64,000 nucleotides of DNA. Origin: an uncultured bacterium (lineage in GTDB: Bacteria; Actinomycetota; Coriobacteriia; Coriobacteriales; Coriobacteriaceae). Both the position numbers and the translations under genes were made by a program. Positions 1 to 7,642 of this stretch are shown here, piece by piece. Each line of letters starts with the position of its first letter. Positions within the stretch are counted from its first letter, which is position 1. The notes beneath the pieces were generated by a model that saw only the letters and a list, made by a program, of their open reading frames with translations, searched no databases and had not been told where the DNA came from. The stretch covers positions 1 through 64,000 of the forward strand of contig CAJMKK010000002.1 in the NCBI GenBank assembly GCA_905214105.1. The letters run 5' to 3'.

Positions 1-295
1 CATCCGGTCCGACCGGGCCGCGCGGCAAGGAGATATATTGCCAGACCGGAGGGGCCCCGTGGGCGGGAATCGCGCACTCCATATTTTGTTCACAAATGAA
101 TAGGTCCCTCAGTCGCATCACTGAGGTTAAAACTGAAGCATTGGCTTCTGATATTGGCGATGACCAGCTGTTTTATGAGTATTGAGACATCGGTCATCTC
201 TGGAGCGCTACTTTACTCCAAAGGCATCAGCTATTTGTTTCCCATCGGTAAAAGGCGGGTTTTGTTCGCCAAGCGTTCTTATATATAGATAGATA

Positions 296-487
296 CGGGT
301 TCGAACCCATGCACCGGCAACAAAAAAGCGACCAACCGGAGTTGACCGTCTCAACAATCTTTGGGTGGGCCGTCAGGGGTTCAGCCTGCTTCGCACGCGA
401 ACGCTGCGGCGCTTTCGCGCCTTGCGCGCTGCGCTGACAAACACTCACGCGTTTACTCAGCTCCTCGCCCTTTCGGGTTCGAACCCG
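296..487 (-). repeat. tRNA-Lys tail-derived repeat element
   Basis: Read on the minus strand, downstream of tRNA-Lys and its terminator, this holds a T-arm-like palindrome GGGTTCGAACCC (476-487), a roughly 90-base insert rich in small stems, then a second copy of the tRNA-Lys 3' end at 364-382, which repeats 19 bases of the real gene (541-559). A second terminator-like stretch with a T tract follows, and then another GGGTTCGAACCC (297-308). The second terminator-to-T-arm junction resembles the first, so the unit looks duplicated. The same architecture is found beside tRNA-Gly. Whether it is mobile or functional is unknown. Confidence 0.6.
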
Positions 488-499
488 TGCCGCGGTAAC

Positions 500-531
500 A
501 AAAAAGCGGCCGGCATCCGCCAGTCGCTTTT
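500..531 (-). terminator. Terminator of tRNA-Lys
   Basis: An imperfect GC-rich hairpin followed on the minus strand by six T residues lies directly behind the tRNA-Lys 3' end. Confidence 0.6.
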
Positions 532-539
532 CTATTCTA

Positions 540-615
540 TGGTGGGCCGTCAGGGGTTCGAACCCTGGACCTTGGGATTAAAAGTCCCCTGCTCTGCCAG
601 CTGAGCTAACGGCCC
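540..615 (-). tRNA. tRNA-Lys (anticodon TTT)
   Basis: The minus strand folds into a complete 76-base tRNA with encoded CCA. The acceptor stem is GGGCCGT/ACGGCCC, the anticodon loop is CTTTTAA giving anticodon TTT, and the T arm carries GGTTCGAACCC-type bases. Its 3' 19 bases recur downstream at 364-382 as part of a repeat element. Confidence 0.97.
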
Positions 616-643
616 GCGGGTGGCATTGTACCACGGTCTGGGA

Positions 644-1924
644 CTATTCCCAACTCCATTGACCGTTCTGGAAAATCACAACTTCACGTCCATCAGGCGT
701 AATGCCCGTAATATCGATGTCGTCCGTGCCGATCATAAAATCGACGTGCGTGCTCGAGACGTTAACGCCATGCTCCAGGAGCTCCTCCTTGGACATGTCA
801 TACCCACCCTCGATGCATTCGGGGAAACCGACACCTAGCGCGAGATGGCAGCTAGCGTTCTCGTCATAGAGCGTATCGTAGAACAGAACACCACTTTCTC
901 GGATCGGCGTGTTCTTGGAAATGAGCGCGACCTCACCCAGATGAGCGGCACCTTCATCGGTGTCAATAATGCTCGCAAGCGTCGCCTTGCCCACGCGGGC
1001 ATCGTAGTCCACTACGCGGCCGCCCTCGAACTTAATCCAAAAATCGTCGACTTTATTGCCGTGGTGGATGAGCGGCATGGCCGAGTACACGATACCGTCG
1101 GCGCGCATGCGATCGGGCGAAGTGAAGACTTCCTCGGTGGGAATGTTGGGGAAGAAGGGGTGCCCTTCGGGCGTCTTGCCCTTGCCGCCGGCCCACTCGT
1201 GACCTTTCGTCATGCCAATCGTCAGATCGGTTCCATTTGCCGCGGTGTAATGCAGGTAGTCGAAACGATTGTCGTTCAGGAAACGCAGGTTCTTTTCGAA
1301 TGCGGCGTCATGGAGTTCCCAGTCGCTCTCTGGGTCCTGGCCATCGGCGCGAGCGGTATGCAGAATCGCATTCCACAGCTTATAGATTGCAACCTCATCG
1401 GCGTCTCCCGGGAACACCTCGTGCGCCCAAGCCACGACCGGAGCGCCGGCGATGCACCACGGATTGATGTTGTAATCCAGTCCACGGCGGAAAACTTTGC
1501 ACTGCGTATTCCTCGCCTTGGATGCCGCGGCCGGCTTGGCGGGATCGATACCCTTGAGAGCTGCAGGGTCCGCACCCTCGATAAAGATAAAGCAGGCACC
1601 ATCTTGGGCCAAAGAATCCAGCTGCAGGCGCTTCCACTCGGGCGTCTGCTCAAAATAGCCTTTCTCGACATGCTCGTACGTGAGCCTCGTCACGGTATCA
1701 TCGGCCCAGATGACCGTCACGTGGCCGGCGCCGGCAGCATAGGCCTCCGCGACCACCACGCGCGCAAACGGCGCGCACTCGACCGGAGACTGAACGACGA
1801 CCTCCTGGCCGGGCTTAACGTTTACGCCCTTGCGGACGACTAGGCGCGCGTAGTTTTTAATCTTGGGCTCCAAGGCCTTCATGCTCTCCAGAGCCTCTTC
1901 GACCGTCAGGGCAGCTCGAATCAT
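644..1924 (-). CDS. M29-family aminopeptidase
   Basis: A 426-residue cytoplasmic metallo-aminopeptidase of the AmpS/AmpT/PepS (M29) family, which removes N-terminal amino acids from peptides using two metal ions. The usual metal-binding positions are visible in the C-terminal half: Glu in EEVFTSP, Glu in HLGEVAL, Tyr and His around DTLYDENASCHLALG, and the His-x-Asp of STHVDF. Length is close to the family norm of about 410. An upstream in-frame ATG four codons earlier lacks a ribosome site; the chosen ATG sits six bases after GGAG. A terminator separates it from the gene upstream, so it is probably transcribed alone. Confidence 0.93.
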   Translation of the reverse strand: MIRAALTVEEALESMKALEPKIKNYARLVVRKGVNVKPGQEVVVQSPVECAPFARVVVAEAYAAGAGHVTVIWADDTVTRLTYEHVEKGYFEQTPEWKRLQLDSLAQDGACFIFIEGADPAALKGIDPAKPAAASKARNTQCKVFRRGLDYNINPWCIAGAPVVAWAHEVFPGDADEVAIYKLWNAILHTARADGQDPESDWELHDAAFEKNLRFLNDNRFDYLHYTAANGTDLTIGMTKGHEWAGGKGKTPEGHPFFPNIPTEEVFTSPDRMRADGIVYSAMPLIHHGNKVDDFWIKFEGGRVVDYDARVGKATLASIIDTDEGAAHLGEVALISKNTPIRESGVLFYDTLYDENASCHLALGVGFPECIEGGYDMSKEELLEHGVNVSSTHVDFMIGTDDIDITGITPDGREVVIFQNGQWSWE

Positions 1925-1952
1925 GTGCCACTCCATCTATCTATAGAACAGT

Positions 1953-1984
1953 AAAAAGGCGCGCCGCAAAAACGACGCGCCTTA
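1953..1984 (-). terminator. Rho-independent terminator after the 2-TM protein gene
   Basis: A stem AAGGCGCG/CGCGCCTT followed on the minus strand by a T-run lies between the membrane-protein gene and the M29 peptidase gene. Confidence 0.75.
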
Positions 1985-2013
1985 TATCTTAGCGATAAGT
2001 ATGTATGCAAACG

Positions 2014-2589
2014 CTACTTCTTCTTGGAGTCCTTCTTGTCCTCCTCGGCAGCTGCGCGCTCGATAAGAGCGTTGAGCTTGTTCTCGGACATGCCCTCGGC
2101 CTGCGCGCGGTACATGTTGCGCAAGGGACGAATACGAGCGAAGTCGTAGATAAAGTCACCTAGGATGATGACATAGGACAAAACGATGCCGACCATCTGG
2201 ACAGGGCTGGACACCATGCCAGCGGGAGCGAAGTACAGCGAGGCCCAAATTGCCACGACGAGCACCATGCCAATGGCGAGCACAATCCACCAGATGCGAC
2301 GGCGCTTGGTGTAGTCCTCGTCCTGCTTGAGGAGGATATTTGACACCGTATAGATGCGGTCCTCCTTGGCGCGCTGCTTAGCCTTGCGGGCGCGCTTCTC
2401 CTCTTTAGAGAGGCCCTCGAGGTTCTCGCCCTTCTCGAGCTCTTTGCGGCGTGCCTTAGACGAAGCCGGCACGACGCGAACGGAGCCCGCTGCTTGGCGG
2501 GCGGGCTTAGCAGATGCGGCAGACTTGCGCGCAACCCCGGTAACTTCGTGGGATTGCGTGCGCTTGTTCGTGGCGCTACGGGTACTCAC
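2014..2589 (-). CDS. Two-TM membrane protein with basic N-terminal region, function unknown
   Basis: A 191-residue protein. Residues 1 to about 95 are strongly basic, Ala/Lys/Arg-rich and probably disordered or coiled (KEEKRARKAKQRAKED). Two hydrophobic segments follow at about 103-125 and 130-148, then a short charged tail ending in Lys. It resembles the actinobacterial DUF3043-type small membrane proteins in layout, but I do not recognise the family for certain. It starts with GTG directly after the purC stop, with GGAG at the end of purC as ribosome site, so it is probably cotranscribed and coupled with purC. Confidence 0.75.
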   Translation of the reverse strand: MSTRSATNKRTQSHEVTGVARKSAASAKPARQAAGSVRVVPASSKARRKELEKGENLEGLSKEEKRARKAKQRAKEDRIYTVSNILLKQDEDYTKRRRIWWIVLAIGMVLVVAIWASLYFAPAGMVSSPVQMVGIVLSYVIILGDFIYDFARIRPLRNMYRAQAEGMSENKLNALIERAAAEEDKKDSKKK

Positions 2590-3477
2590 TTATGCGTTCT
2601 CCTTCATGCTTGTGAACTGGGAGCCCGTGATGATCTGGAAGGCCTCGCGATAGCGCTCGGACGTGCCATCGATGACCTCGGCGGGCAGGTGCGGGGTCTC
2701 CCCCGTCATATCCCAGTTGGCCTTGAGCCAATTGCGGACGAATTGCTTGTCGTAGCTAGGCTGGATCTTGCCCTCCTCGTAGCTGGCAGCAGGCCAGAAA
2801 CGGCTGGAGTCGGGCGTGAGGCACTCGTCGATCAGCGTGACCTTGCCATCAATAACACCAAACTCGAACTTGGTGTCGGCAATGATGATGCCACGGGTCG
2901 CGGCGTACTCGGCAGCGGCCTTGTAGATCTTGAGGGAAAGGTCGCGAATCTGCGTGGCGATGTCCTCGCCCACGATCTCGCAGCAACGCTCGAACGAGAT
3001 ATTCTCGTCGTGGTCACCGATCTCGGCCTTCGTGGACGGCGTGAACAGCGGCTCAGGAAGCTTGGAAGCCTCGGTCAGGCCCTCAGGCAGCTGGATGCCG
3101 CAGACGGTGCCGTTCTCGTCGTAGGTCTTCTTGCCCGAACCGGTCAGATAGCCGCGGACGATGCACTCGATAGGAATCGTCTGGGCCTTCTTAACCAGCA
3201 TGGCGCGGCCAGCGAGATAGTCACGATACTCGGCAAACTCCTCGGGGAAATCCGCCGGGTCGATGGAAACGAGATGGTTGGGGACGATGTCGGCAAACTT
3301 ATCGAACCAGAATGCCGAGATGCGATTGAGCACCTCTCCCTTAAACGGAATCTCGTCGGGAAGAATGAAGTCGAACGCAGAAATGCGGTCGGTGGCGACC
3401 ATCAGCAGGTTTTCACCGGCATCGTAGATATCACGAACCTTGCCACGGGAATCCGGACGACGCTCCATCGTTGTCAC
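2590..3477 (-). CDS. purC: Phosphoribosylaminoimidazole-succinocarboxamide synthase
   Basis: SAICAR synthase of about 295 residues. It joins aspartate to CAIR using ATP in purine synthesis. The N-terminal GKVRDIYD motif, the ATDRISAFDFILPDEIP stretch and the IVRGYLTGSG segment are all characteristic, and the length matches the single-domain bacterial enzyme. The GTG start was chosen because AAGGAG lies eight bases upstream; an ATG three codons later is the alternative. It is followed without a gap by the two-TM protein gene. It is one of four scattered purine genes here (purC, purB, purA, purD), which are not in one operon. Confidence 0.96.
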   Translation of the reverse strand: MTTMERRPDSRGKVRDIYDAGENLLMVATDRISAFDFILPDEIPFKGEVLNRISAFWFDKFADIVPNHLVSIDPADFPEEFAEYRDYLAGRAMLVKKAQTIPIECIVRGYLTGSGKKTYDENGTVCGIQLPEGLTEASKLPEPLFTPSTKAEIGDHDENISFERCCEIVGEDIATQIRDLSLKIYKAAAEYAATRGIIIADTKFEFGVIDGKVTLIDECLTPDSSRFWPAASYEEGKIQPSYDKQFVRNWLKANWDMTGETPHLPAEVIDGTSERYREAFQIITGSQFTSMKENA

Positions 3478-3504
3478 GTGAGTCACTCCTTACCTAAATA
3501 CGAC

Positions 3505-3529
3505 AGAAATGCGGGTTCTTTCCCGCATG
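3505..3529 (-). terminator. Possible terminator after the histidine kinase gene
   Basis: A perfect 7-bp stem ATGCGGG/CCCGCAT with a six-base loop and a partly T-rich tail on the minus strand lies between the kinase stop and purC. The T tract is poor. Confidence 0.4.
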
Positions 3530-3586
3530 TTTTCGCAAACTCGGAGCGGCAGGGACGCAGCCCCTCCTTCACCGAATAGCGAAAAG

Positions 3587-5152
3587 CTAGTGCTCCATTG
3601 TAGTAGATGCCGCGTCCGCCGTGTGCTCGCGGGGCAGATGAATTGTAAAAGTCGTACCCTTTCCAAGCTCCGACTCCACGGATATGTAGCCATGGTGACG
3701 CTCGACGATCTGCTTGGTCACGGCGAGGCCAACGCCCAGGCCGCCAGCTTCGCGGGCGCGGCTGGCATCGGCGCGCCAAAACCGCCCGAAGATGCGCGAC
3801 AGATCGTCCTTGGCAATACCGATACCGGTATCCGAAACGGCAATACTGACATGCTTGCGGTCACTGAGCACCGACACCACGACCCAACCGCCCTCGGGGG
3901 TGTAGCGCATGGCGTTGCTCATGAGGTTGATGACGCATTGCGTGATCATGTCGGGATCGGCTTCGACGACATCGTCGTGCCCCTGGGTTTCATCTGCAAA
4001 GCGAAGACGAAGGTCACGGTCGGCAAACAGACGCTCCTGGCCGTTCACAATCGATCGCACGAACGGAACCATGTCCACCGGTTCTAGATTGAGCGGAGCC
4101 GTGCTGTTTTCCATACGCGATAGGTCGAGCATCTGCTGCACCAGACGAGCCAGGCGACGCGTCTCGGAAGCGACCGTCTCCAGGTGTTCGTCGTCGGTGG
4201 GATACACACCGTCTTGCATGGCCTCGACCGTTGCAAGCATGGCCATGAGCGGCGTGCGCAGCTCGTGGGCAACATCAGAGGTCAGGCGCTTCTCGTGTTT
4301 CATATCCTTCTCGAGCGAAGTGGCCATCTCATCGAAGGTCTCACCCAGCTGATCAATCTCGTCATCACCGCGCAGTCCCGTGCGAGCCGACAGGTCGCCG
4401 TCACGGATTTGCTTTGCGGTACTGGTGATGCGATGAATCGGCTTGGTGAGCATGCGCGACACGAGCGATCCGATAACGACCGAAATGCAGATTGCAACAA
4501 CCGCGGCGAGGGCCATGGCGTTAAAGGTCTTCTCCCTAAACGCAGAGTCCGCCTTGGTGAGCAGCGCGTCGGAGCCGATGGCCCACAGCTTTACCTGTCC
4601 GACATGCTCGCCGGAAGACGTTACAATCTCGACGTTAGCAACGCTATCGGAGTCGGTTGGAGCAGACGAGACCGGGCTATGCGATGCCCTCTTGCCGCTC
4701 GTGTCGTCGGTCGTAGCCTGGTTTTCGCGTACATCGGCGGTGGCGCTTGCCGAGGGCCAGGAATCGTCATAAACGATCACGCCCTTTTTATTGACGACCT
4801 GCATACCCAGATCGTCGGAAACCAAACTCGACGTTGCGACCGTGCGCAGTTCCCCCGCGGTCCAAGAGCCGTTTTCCTCATATGAGGTTGCCAACTTCTC
4901 GGCAGCGGAATTTGCGATTTCGACGATATTGGAGCGTGTGTAATCCGAAAAGACCGTGCCCCACACAACAGAGACAACGCCCACCAGCACCAATACTGTC
5001 ATGAGCGATGTCAGAGCAAAAGCAAGTGCCATGCGCGAGGGATAGCTCATCGTTGGCCGTGAATCGGAACGAGGCGTGTTCCAACTAGCCTTGGAACCCG
5101 CCTCGCTCTCCTGCTTGTGCTTTTGTCCGATTTCAAAGCGCGCAGGTGTCAT
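3587..5152 (-). CDS. Sensor histidine kinase
   Basis: A 521-residue membrane kinase, partner of the response regulator immediately upstream. Order: cytoplasmic basic N-terminus, TM1 at about 41-67, an extracytoplasmic sensor region of about 140 residues, TM2 at about 211-234, HAMP linker, HisKA with phospho-acceptor His296 in SDVAHELRTP, and an HATPase domain with N box (NLMSNAMRYTP), DTGIGI and GGLGVGLAV. The start lies 12 bases after the regulator stop, with an AGGG-type ribosome site in between, so the two form one operon. The signal is not evident from sequence. The layout resembles BaeS/PhoR-type kinases, but no specific identity is claimed. Confidence 0.93.
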   Translation of the reverse strand: MTPARFEIGQKHKQESEAGSKASWNTPRSDSRPTMSYPSRMALAFALTSLMTVLVLVGVVSVVWGTVFSDYTRSNIVEIANSAAEKLATSYEENGSWTAGELRTVATSSLVSDDLGMQVVNKKGVIVYDDSWPSASATADVRENQATTDDTSGKRASHSPVSSAPTDSDSVANVEIVTSSGEHVGQVKLWAIGSDALLTKADSAFREKTFNAMALAAVVAICISVVIGSLVSRMLTKPIHRITSTAKQIRDGDLSARTGLRGDDEIDQLGETFDEMATSLEKDMKHEKRLTSDVAHELRTPLMAMLATVEAMQDGVYPTDDEHLETVASETRRLARLVQQMLDLSRMENSTAPLNLEPVDMVPFVRSIVNGQERLFADRDLRLRFADETQGHDDVVEADPDMITQCVINLMSNAMRYTPEGGWVVVSVLSDRKHVSIAVSDTGIGIAKDDLSRIFGRFWRADASRAREAGGLGVGLAVTKQIVERHHGYISVESELGKGTTFTIHLPREHTADAASTTMEH

Positions 5153-5163
5153 ATGTGATTTCC

Positions 5164-5886
5164 CTATTTCTCGTCCGACTTATCGGTCTTGGCCGGAGCC
5201 TCGAAGCGATAGCCGACACCATGGACGGTGTAGAGCCACTTGGGCTTCTTGGGATCATCGCCCAGCTTGGCGCGAAGATTCTTCACGTGGCTATCGATGG
5301 TGCGCTCATAGCCCTCAAAGTCATACCCGAGCACTTTCTCGACCAGCTCCATGCGGTTATACACACGGCCGGGATGGCGGGCGAGCGTGGTGAGCAGCTT
5401 GAACTCGGAAGCCGTCAGATCGACTTCCTTGCCCTCGACCAAGATCTTGTGGCCCGAGATATCGATGACAAGATCGCCGAAGTCGAGCACCTCGACGGCG
5501 GGCTCGTCGGCCTGATGGGCACGGCGGAACAGAGCGCGAACGCGGGCGACGAGCTCGCGCGGCGAGAACGGCTTAATCAGATAGTCGTCGGCGCCGAGCT
5601 CAAGACCGATAATACGGTCCTCGATCTCGCCCTTAGCCGTCAGCATGATGATGGGGACATCCGAGGTATCGCGAATGGTGCGGCAAACGCGCTCGCCGGG
5701 AATCTTGGGGAGCATAAGGTCGAGCACGACCAGGTCGAACTGATGCTTCTCGAACTCCTCGATCGCGGACTGGCCGTCGCCGACGCCCACAACCCAGTAG
5801 CCTTCGCGCTCGAGATAGGCAGCGACGGCGTCACGGATTGCCTTCTCATCCTCGACCAGCAGAATCTTTTTTGCATCTGAAGCCAT
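5164..5886 (-). CDS. OmpR/PhoB-family response regulator
   Basis: A 240-residue two-domain transcription regulator. The receiver domain spans residues 8-120, with acidic pocket Glu12/Asp13, phospho-acceptor Asp56 in VVLDLMLP, and conserved Thr/Lys (MLTAKG; Lys105 in YLIKPF). The C-terminal winged helix (about 140-232) carries the TASEFKLL, RTIDSHVKNLRAKLG and TVHGVGYRF motifs. The ATG was chosen over one seven codons earlier because a G-rich ribosome site (AGGGGGG) precedes it by a normal distance. First gene of a two-gene operon with the kinase. Confidence 0.95.
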   Translation of the reverse strand: MASDAKKILLVEDEKAIRDAVAAYLEREGYWVVGVGDGQSAIEEFEKHQFDLVVLDLMLPKIPGERVCRTIRDTSDVPIIMLTAKGEIEDRIIGLELGADDYLIKPFSPRELVARVRALFRRAHQADEPAVEVLDFGDLVIDISGHKILVEGKEVDLTASEFKLLTTLARHPGRVYNRMELVEKVLGYDFEGYERTIDSHVKNLRAKLGDDPKKPKWLYTVHGVGYRFEAPAKTDKSDEK

Positions 5887-5942
5887 AACACGGCCCCCCT
5901 GTCTCAATTAGCTAAGAACAAGCCCATTTTAACGCACCTGAG

Positions 5943-5979
5943 CCCGCCGGATGCCGCTATGACGCGGCAGCTCGGCGGG
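5943..5979. other. Strong nested hairpin between the lipoprotein gene and the regulator gene
   Basis: A GC-rich stem CCCGCCG/CGGCGGG encloses a second stem TGCCGC/GCGGCA. Neither side has a good T tract, so it could be a weak terminator of the upstream lipoprotein gene or a leader structure of the two-component operon. Confidence 0.45.
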
Positions 5980-6039
5980 CGGTACTCACAATTACAACGC
6001 GTTTATTCCCCTGTTGGCGCCTTTTTAACCCCTCTAAGC

Positions 6040-7251
6040 TTAAAGAGAGAATAGGCGTGCCGTGACCGTCTCTGGTATACCCTGGCTGTTGCGCACCGTG
6101 GCGTACGTAAGGAATGAGTCCGATTTTCCCGCCGTAGCTGGATAATCGCCATACTCCAAAGCGCGGTCGGGCGACAGCAGCGAGCCATAGGTCTTGGCAG
6201 AGGTGTCGATCAGGAAATGCGACGCCTGTACCTTAACAAGGTATTTATTCTTCTTGCCCGCCGCACATGCGAGCGGCTCGCGTGACAGGAAGAGGTACGG
6301 CCCTCCCTCATTACCGATATACGTGCCCATATTGCCCAGGCTGCCCACGCCACTATAGGCCGCCTCGATAGAAAACACGAAGGTATCGCCCATATATACG
6401 GCCTCGAAAGGCGAGACTGACGAGGGAAGGACTAGCTGGGCACGTTTGGTGTTGTTGCCGTCGGTCAGATCGATTGCCGTTATGCCGTAGTAGACACCCT
6501 CGTCGTTGCGGACACGCGGCGAGATGGTCAAAATGCCGTCGCTCGCGCGCGGGGCCGATGCAAAGCGGCCCGTCGATTTCCAAATTGTCTCGGCCTTGGA
6601 TTCATCAAGCGAGCGACGATAGCAAAACGAATCACTACTCGTTTTATTGCCGCCTGCCGAAGGCATTTTATACCAGATGACTGATGACCCGAACGCCGTA
6701 AATTGGGGCGGATCATAGTCCTTGCCACCTCGATCGAGCTCAACCATGTCGCCAGAGAGCGAAGCGCCCGATAGATTTTGAGCGTAGAGCTTCCACGATG
6801 AATTGGCAAAGTTCATCTCAACCCACGCGAATACGCCGTCGCCGGCACGGACATCGTAGAATGCATATCCCGTGCCTTCGATAGGATCCTCGATTAATGT
6901 GGTAAGCGAGCCATCGCCCAGGTTAAGCACACCGAGTGTGTTGGCGTGCAGTGCCGATGCGGGCGCCATCATCGCCGCGGCGTAATCGCCGTCGCAGTAG
7001 TACAGCAGCGTACCCAGAGGCAGCGTCCACGACGCCGCCGGCTCAAGATCGATGTCGACTGCCTCGTACTCATCCGTAATCGAGATGATTTTGGAATCGT
7101 CCTTGATAACCTGCGGCTCGCCGGCGGCATCATCGCTGGTGCCCGTTTTTTTCGAGCATCCGGCAAGCACCGTGGCAGCGCCCGCGGCAGCCCCACCGAG
7201 TACAAAGCCGCGACGCGATATTCCGTTCTTGATGTGATCGGCGATACCCAT
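6040..7251 (-). CDS. Tat-exported lipoprotein, function unknown
   Basis: A 403-residue protein with a twin-arginine signal (ISRRGFVLGGAAAG, residues 12-25) and a lipobox LAGC near residue 32. It is therefore predicted to be exported folded and lipid-anchored outside the membrane. The mature part repeats short beta-rich segments with aromatic and Asp/Gly-rich turns, suggesting a beta-propeller-like fold, but I recognise no enzyme motif. Its ATG overlaps the stop of the upstream TSCPD gene as TAATG, indicating translational coupling. Confidence 0.8.
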   Translation of the reverse strand: MGIADHIKNGISRRGFVLGGAAAGAATVLAGCSKKTGTSDDAAGEPQVIKDDSKIISITDEYEAVDIDLEPAASWTLPLGTLLYYCDGDYAAAMMAPASALHANTLGVLNLGDGSLTTLIEDPIEGTGYAFYDVRAGDGVFAWVEMNFANSSWKLYAQNLSGASLSGDMVELDRGGKDYDPPQFTAFGSSVIWYKMPSAGGNKTSSDSFCYRRSLDESKAETIWKSTGRFASAPRASDGILTISPRVRNDEGVYYGITAIDLTDGNNTKRAQLVLPSSVSPFEAVYMGDTFVFSIEAAYSGVGSLGNMGTYIGNEGGPYLFLSREPLACAAGKKNKYLVKVQASHFLIDTSAKTYGSLLSPDRALEYGDYPATAGKSDSFLTYATVRNSQGIPETVTARLFSL

Positions 7252-7514
7252 TAGGCGATCTCGGCGCGAGCGGCCTCGATAGCGCGCGTAAGCTGGTCGG
7301 CGCAGGAAGTCTTTTTCATACCGCAGGTATTACCGGCGAGAACCTCGATTACCCGATCGGCAGGAGCACCCTCGACCAGCTTGGAGATGGCCTTGAGGTT
7401 ACCATCGCAGCCGCCGGTAAACTCAACGCCCATCACCTTGTTGCCGTCATCGGAAAGGTCAAGGTGAATATTGCGAGCACACACGCCCTGAGGCTTGTAA
7501 TCAAACGAAATCAT
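7251..7514 (-). CDS. TSCPD-domain protein (TIGR03905 type)
   Basis: An 87-residue protein with four conserved-looking cysteines: one in GVCAR, one in GGCDGN, and two in NTCGMKKTSCADQL. The last segment is the TSCPD motif, also found at the C-terminus of some ribonucleotide reductases. Length matches the stand-alone family. The cysteines suggest metal or Fe-S binding, but the role is unknown. It is the first gene of a pair with the Tat lipoprotein, with one-base overlap. Confidence 0.85.
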   Translation of the reverse strand: MISFDYKPQGVCARNIHLDLSDDGNKVMGVEFTGGCDGNLKAISKLVEGAPADRVIEVLAGNTCGMKKTSCADQLTRAIEAARAEIA

Positions 7515-7642
7515 GCGATCCCCTCTCAGAATGTTATTCGAGACGACTATTATCCCCGTCTTTCCCTAAATGCAACGAGGCGCTTTACCGGCAACACACA
7601 TTACCAGCAAAGCGCCCTAAAAAGCTAACGTTATGCCCGAAC

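Larger units (their letters stand above)
1..539. other. Gene-poor stretch downstream of tRNA-Lys
   Basis: I see no convincing gene here. It holds a small perfect hairpin at 107-126 (7-bp stem CCTCAGT/ACTGAGG). The part from about 296 to 533 is a tRNA-tail-derived repeat, listed separately. An open frame from base 1 to 99 on the plus strand could be the tail of a gene entering the window, but nothing in its translation supports that. Confidence 0.5.

Noticed and set aside
1..99. Open frame on the plus strand from the window edge to a TGA at 97-99
   Set aside because: It is short, with low-complexity Arg/Pro-rich translation, no recognisable ending motif, and no way to see its start. It may be the end of a gene but is not supportable.
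365..604. 79-codon plus-strand frame across the tRNA-Lys tail copies (includes GRQGFEPWTL)
   Set aside because: This peptide is what the antisense of a tRNA T-arm encodes, a common false gene around tRNAs.
845..1843. Long frame opposite the M29 aminopeptidase gene
   Set aside because: Antisense shadow of a well-supported gene; high-GC coding DNA produces long antisense frames.
7575..7617. Inverted repeat GGCGCTTT/AAAGCGCC after purB, considered as its terminator
   Set aside because: The T stretch lies on the wrong side of the stem for minus-strand transcription and the loop is long, so it is not listed as a terminator.
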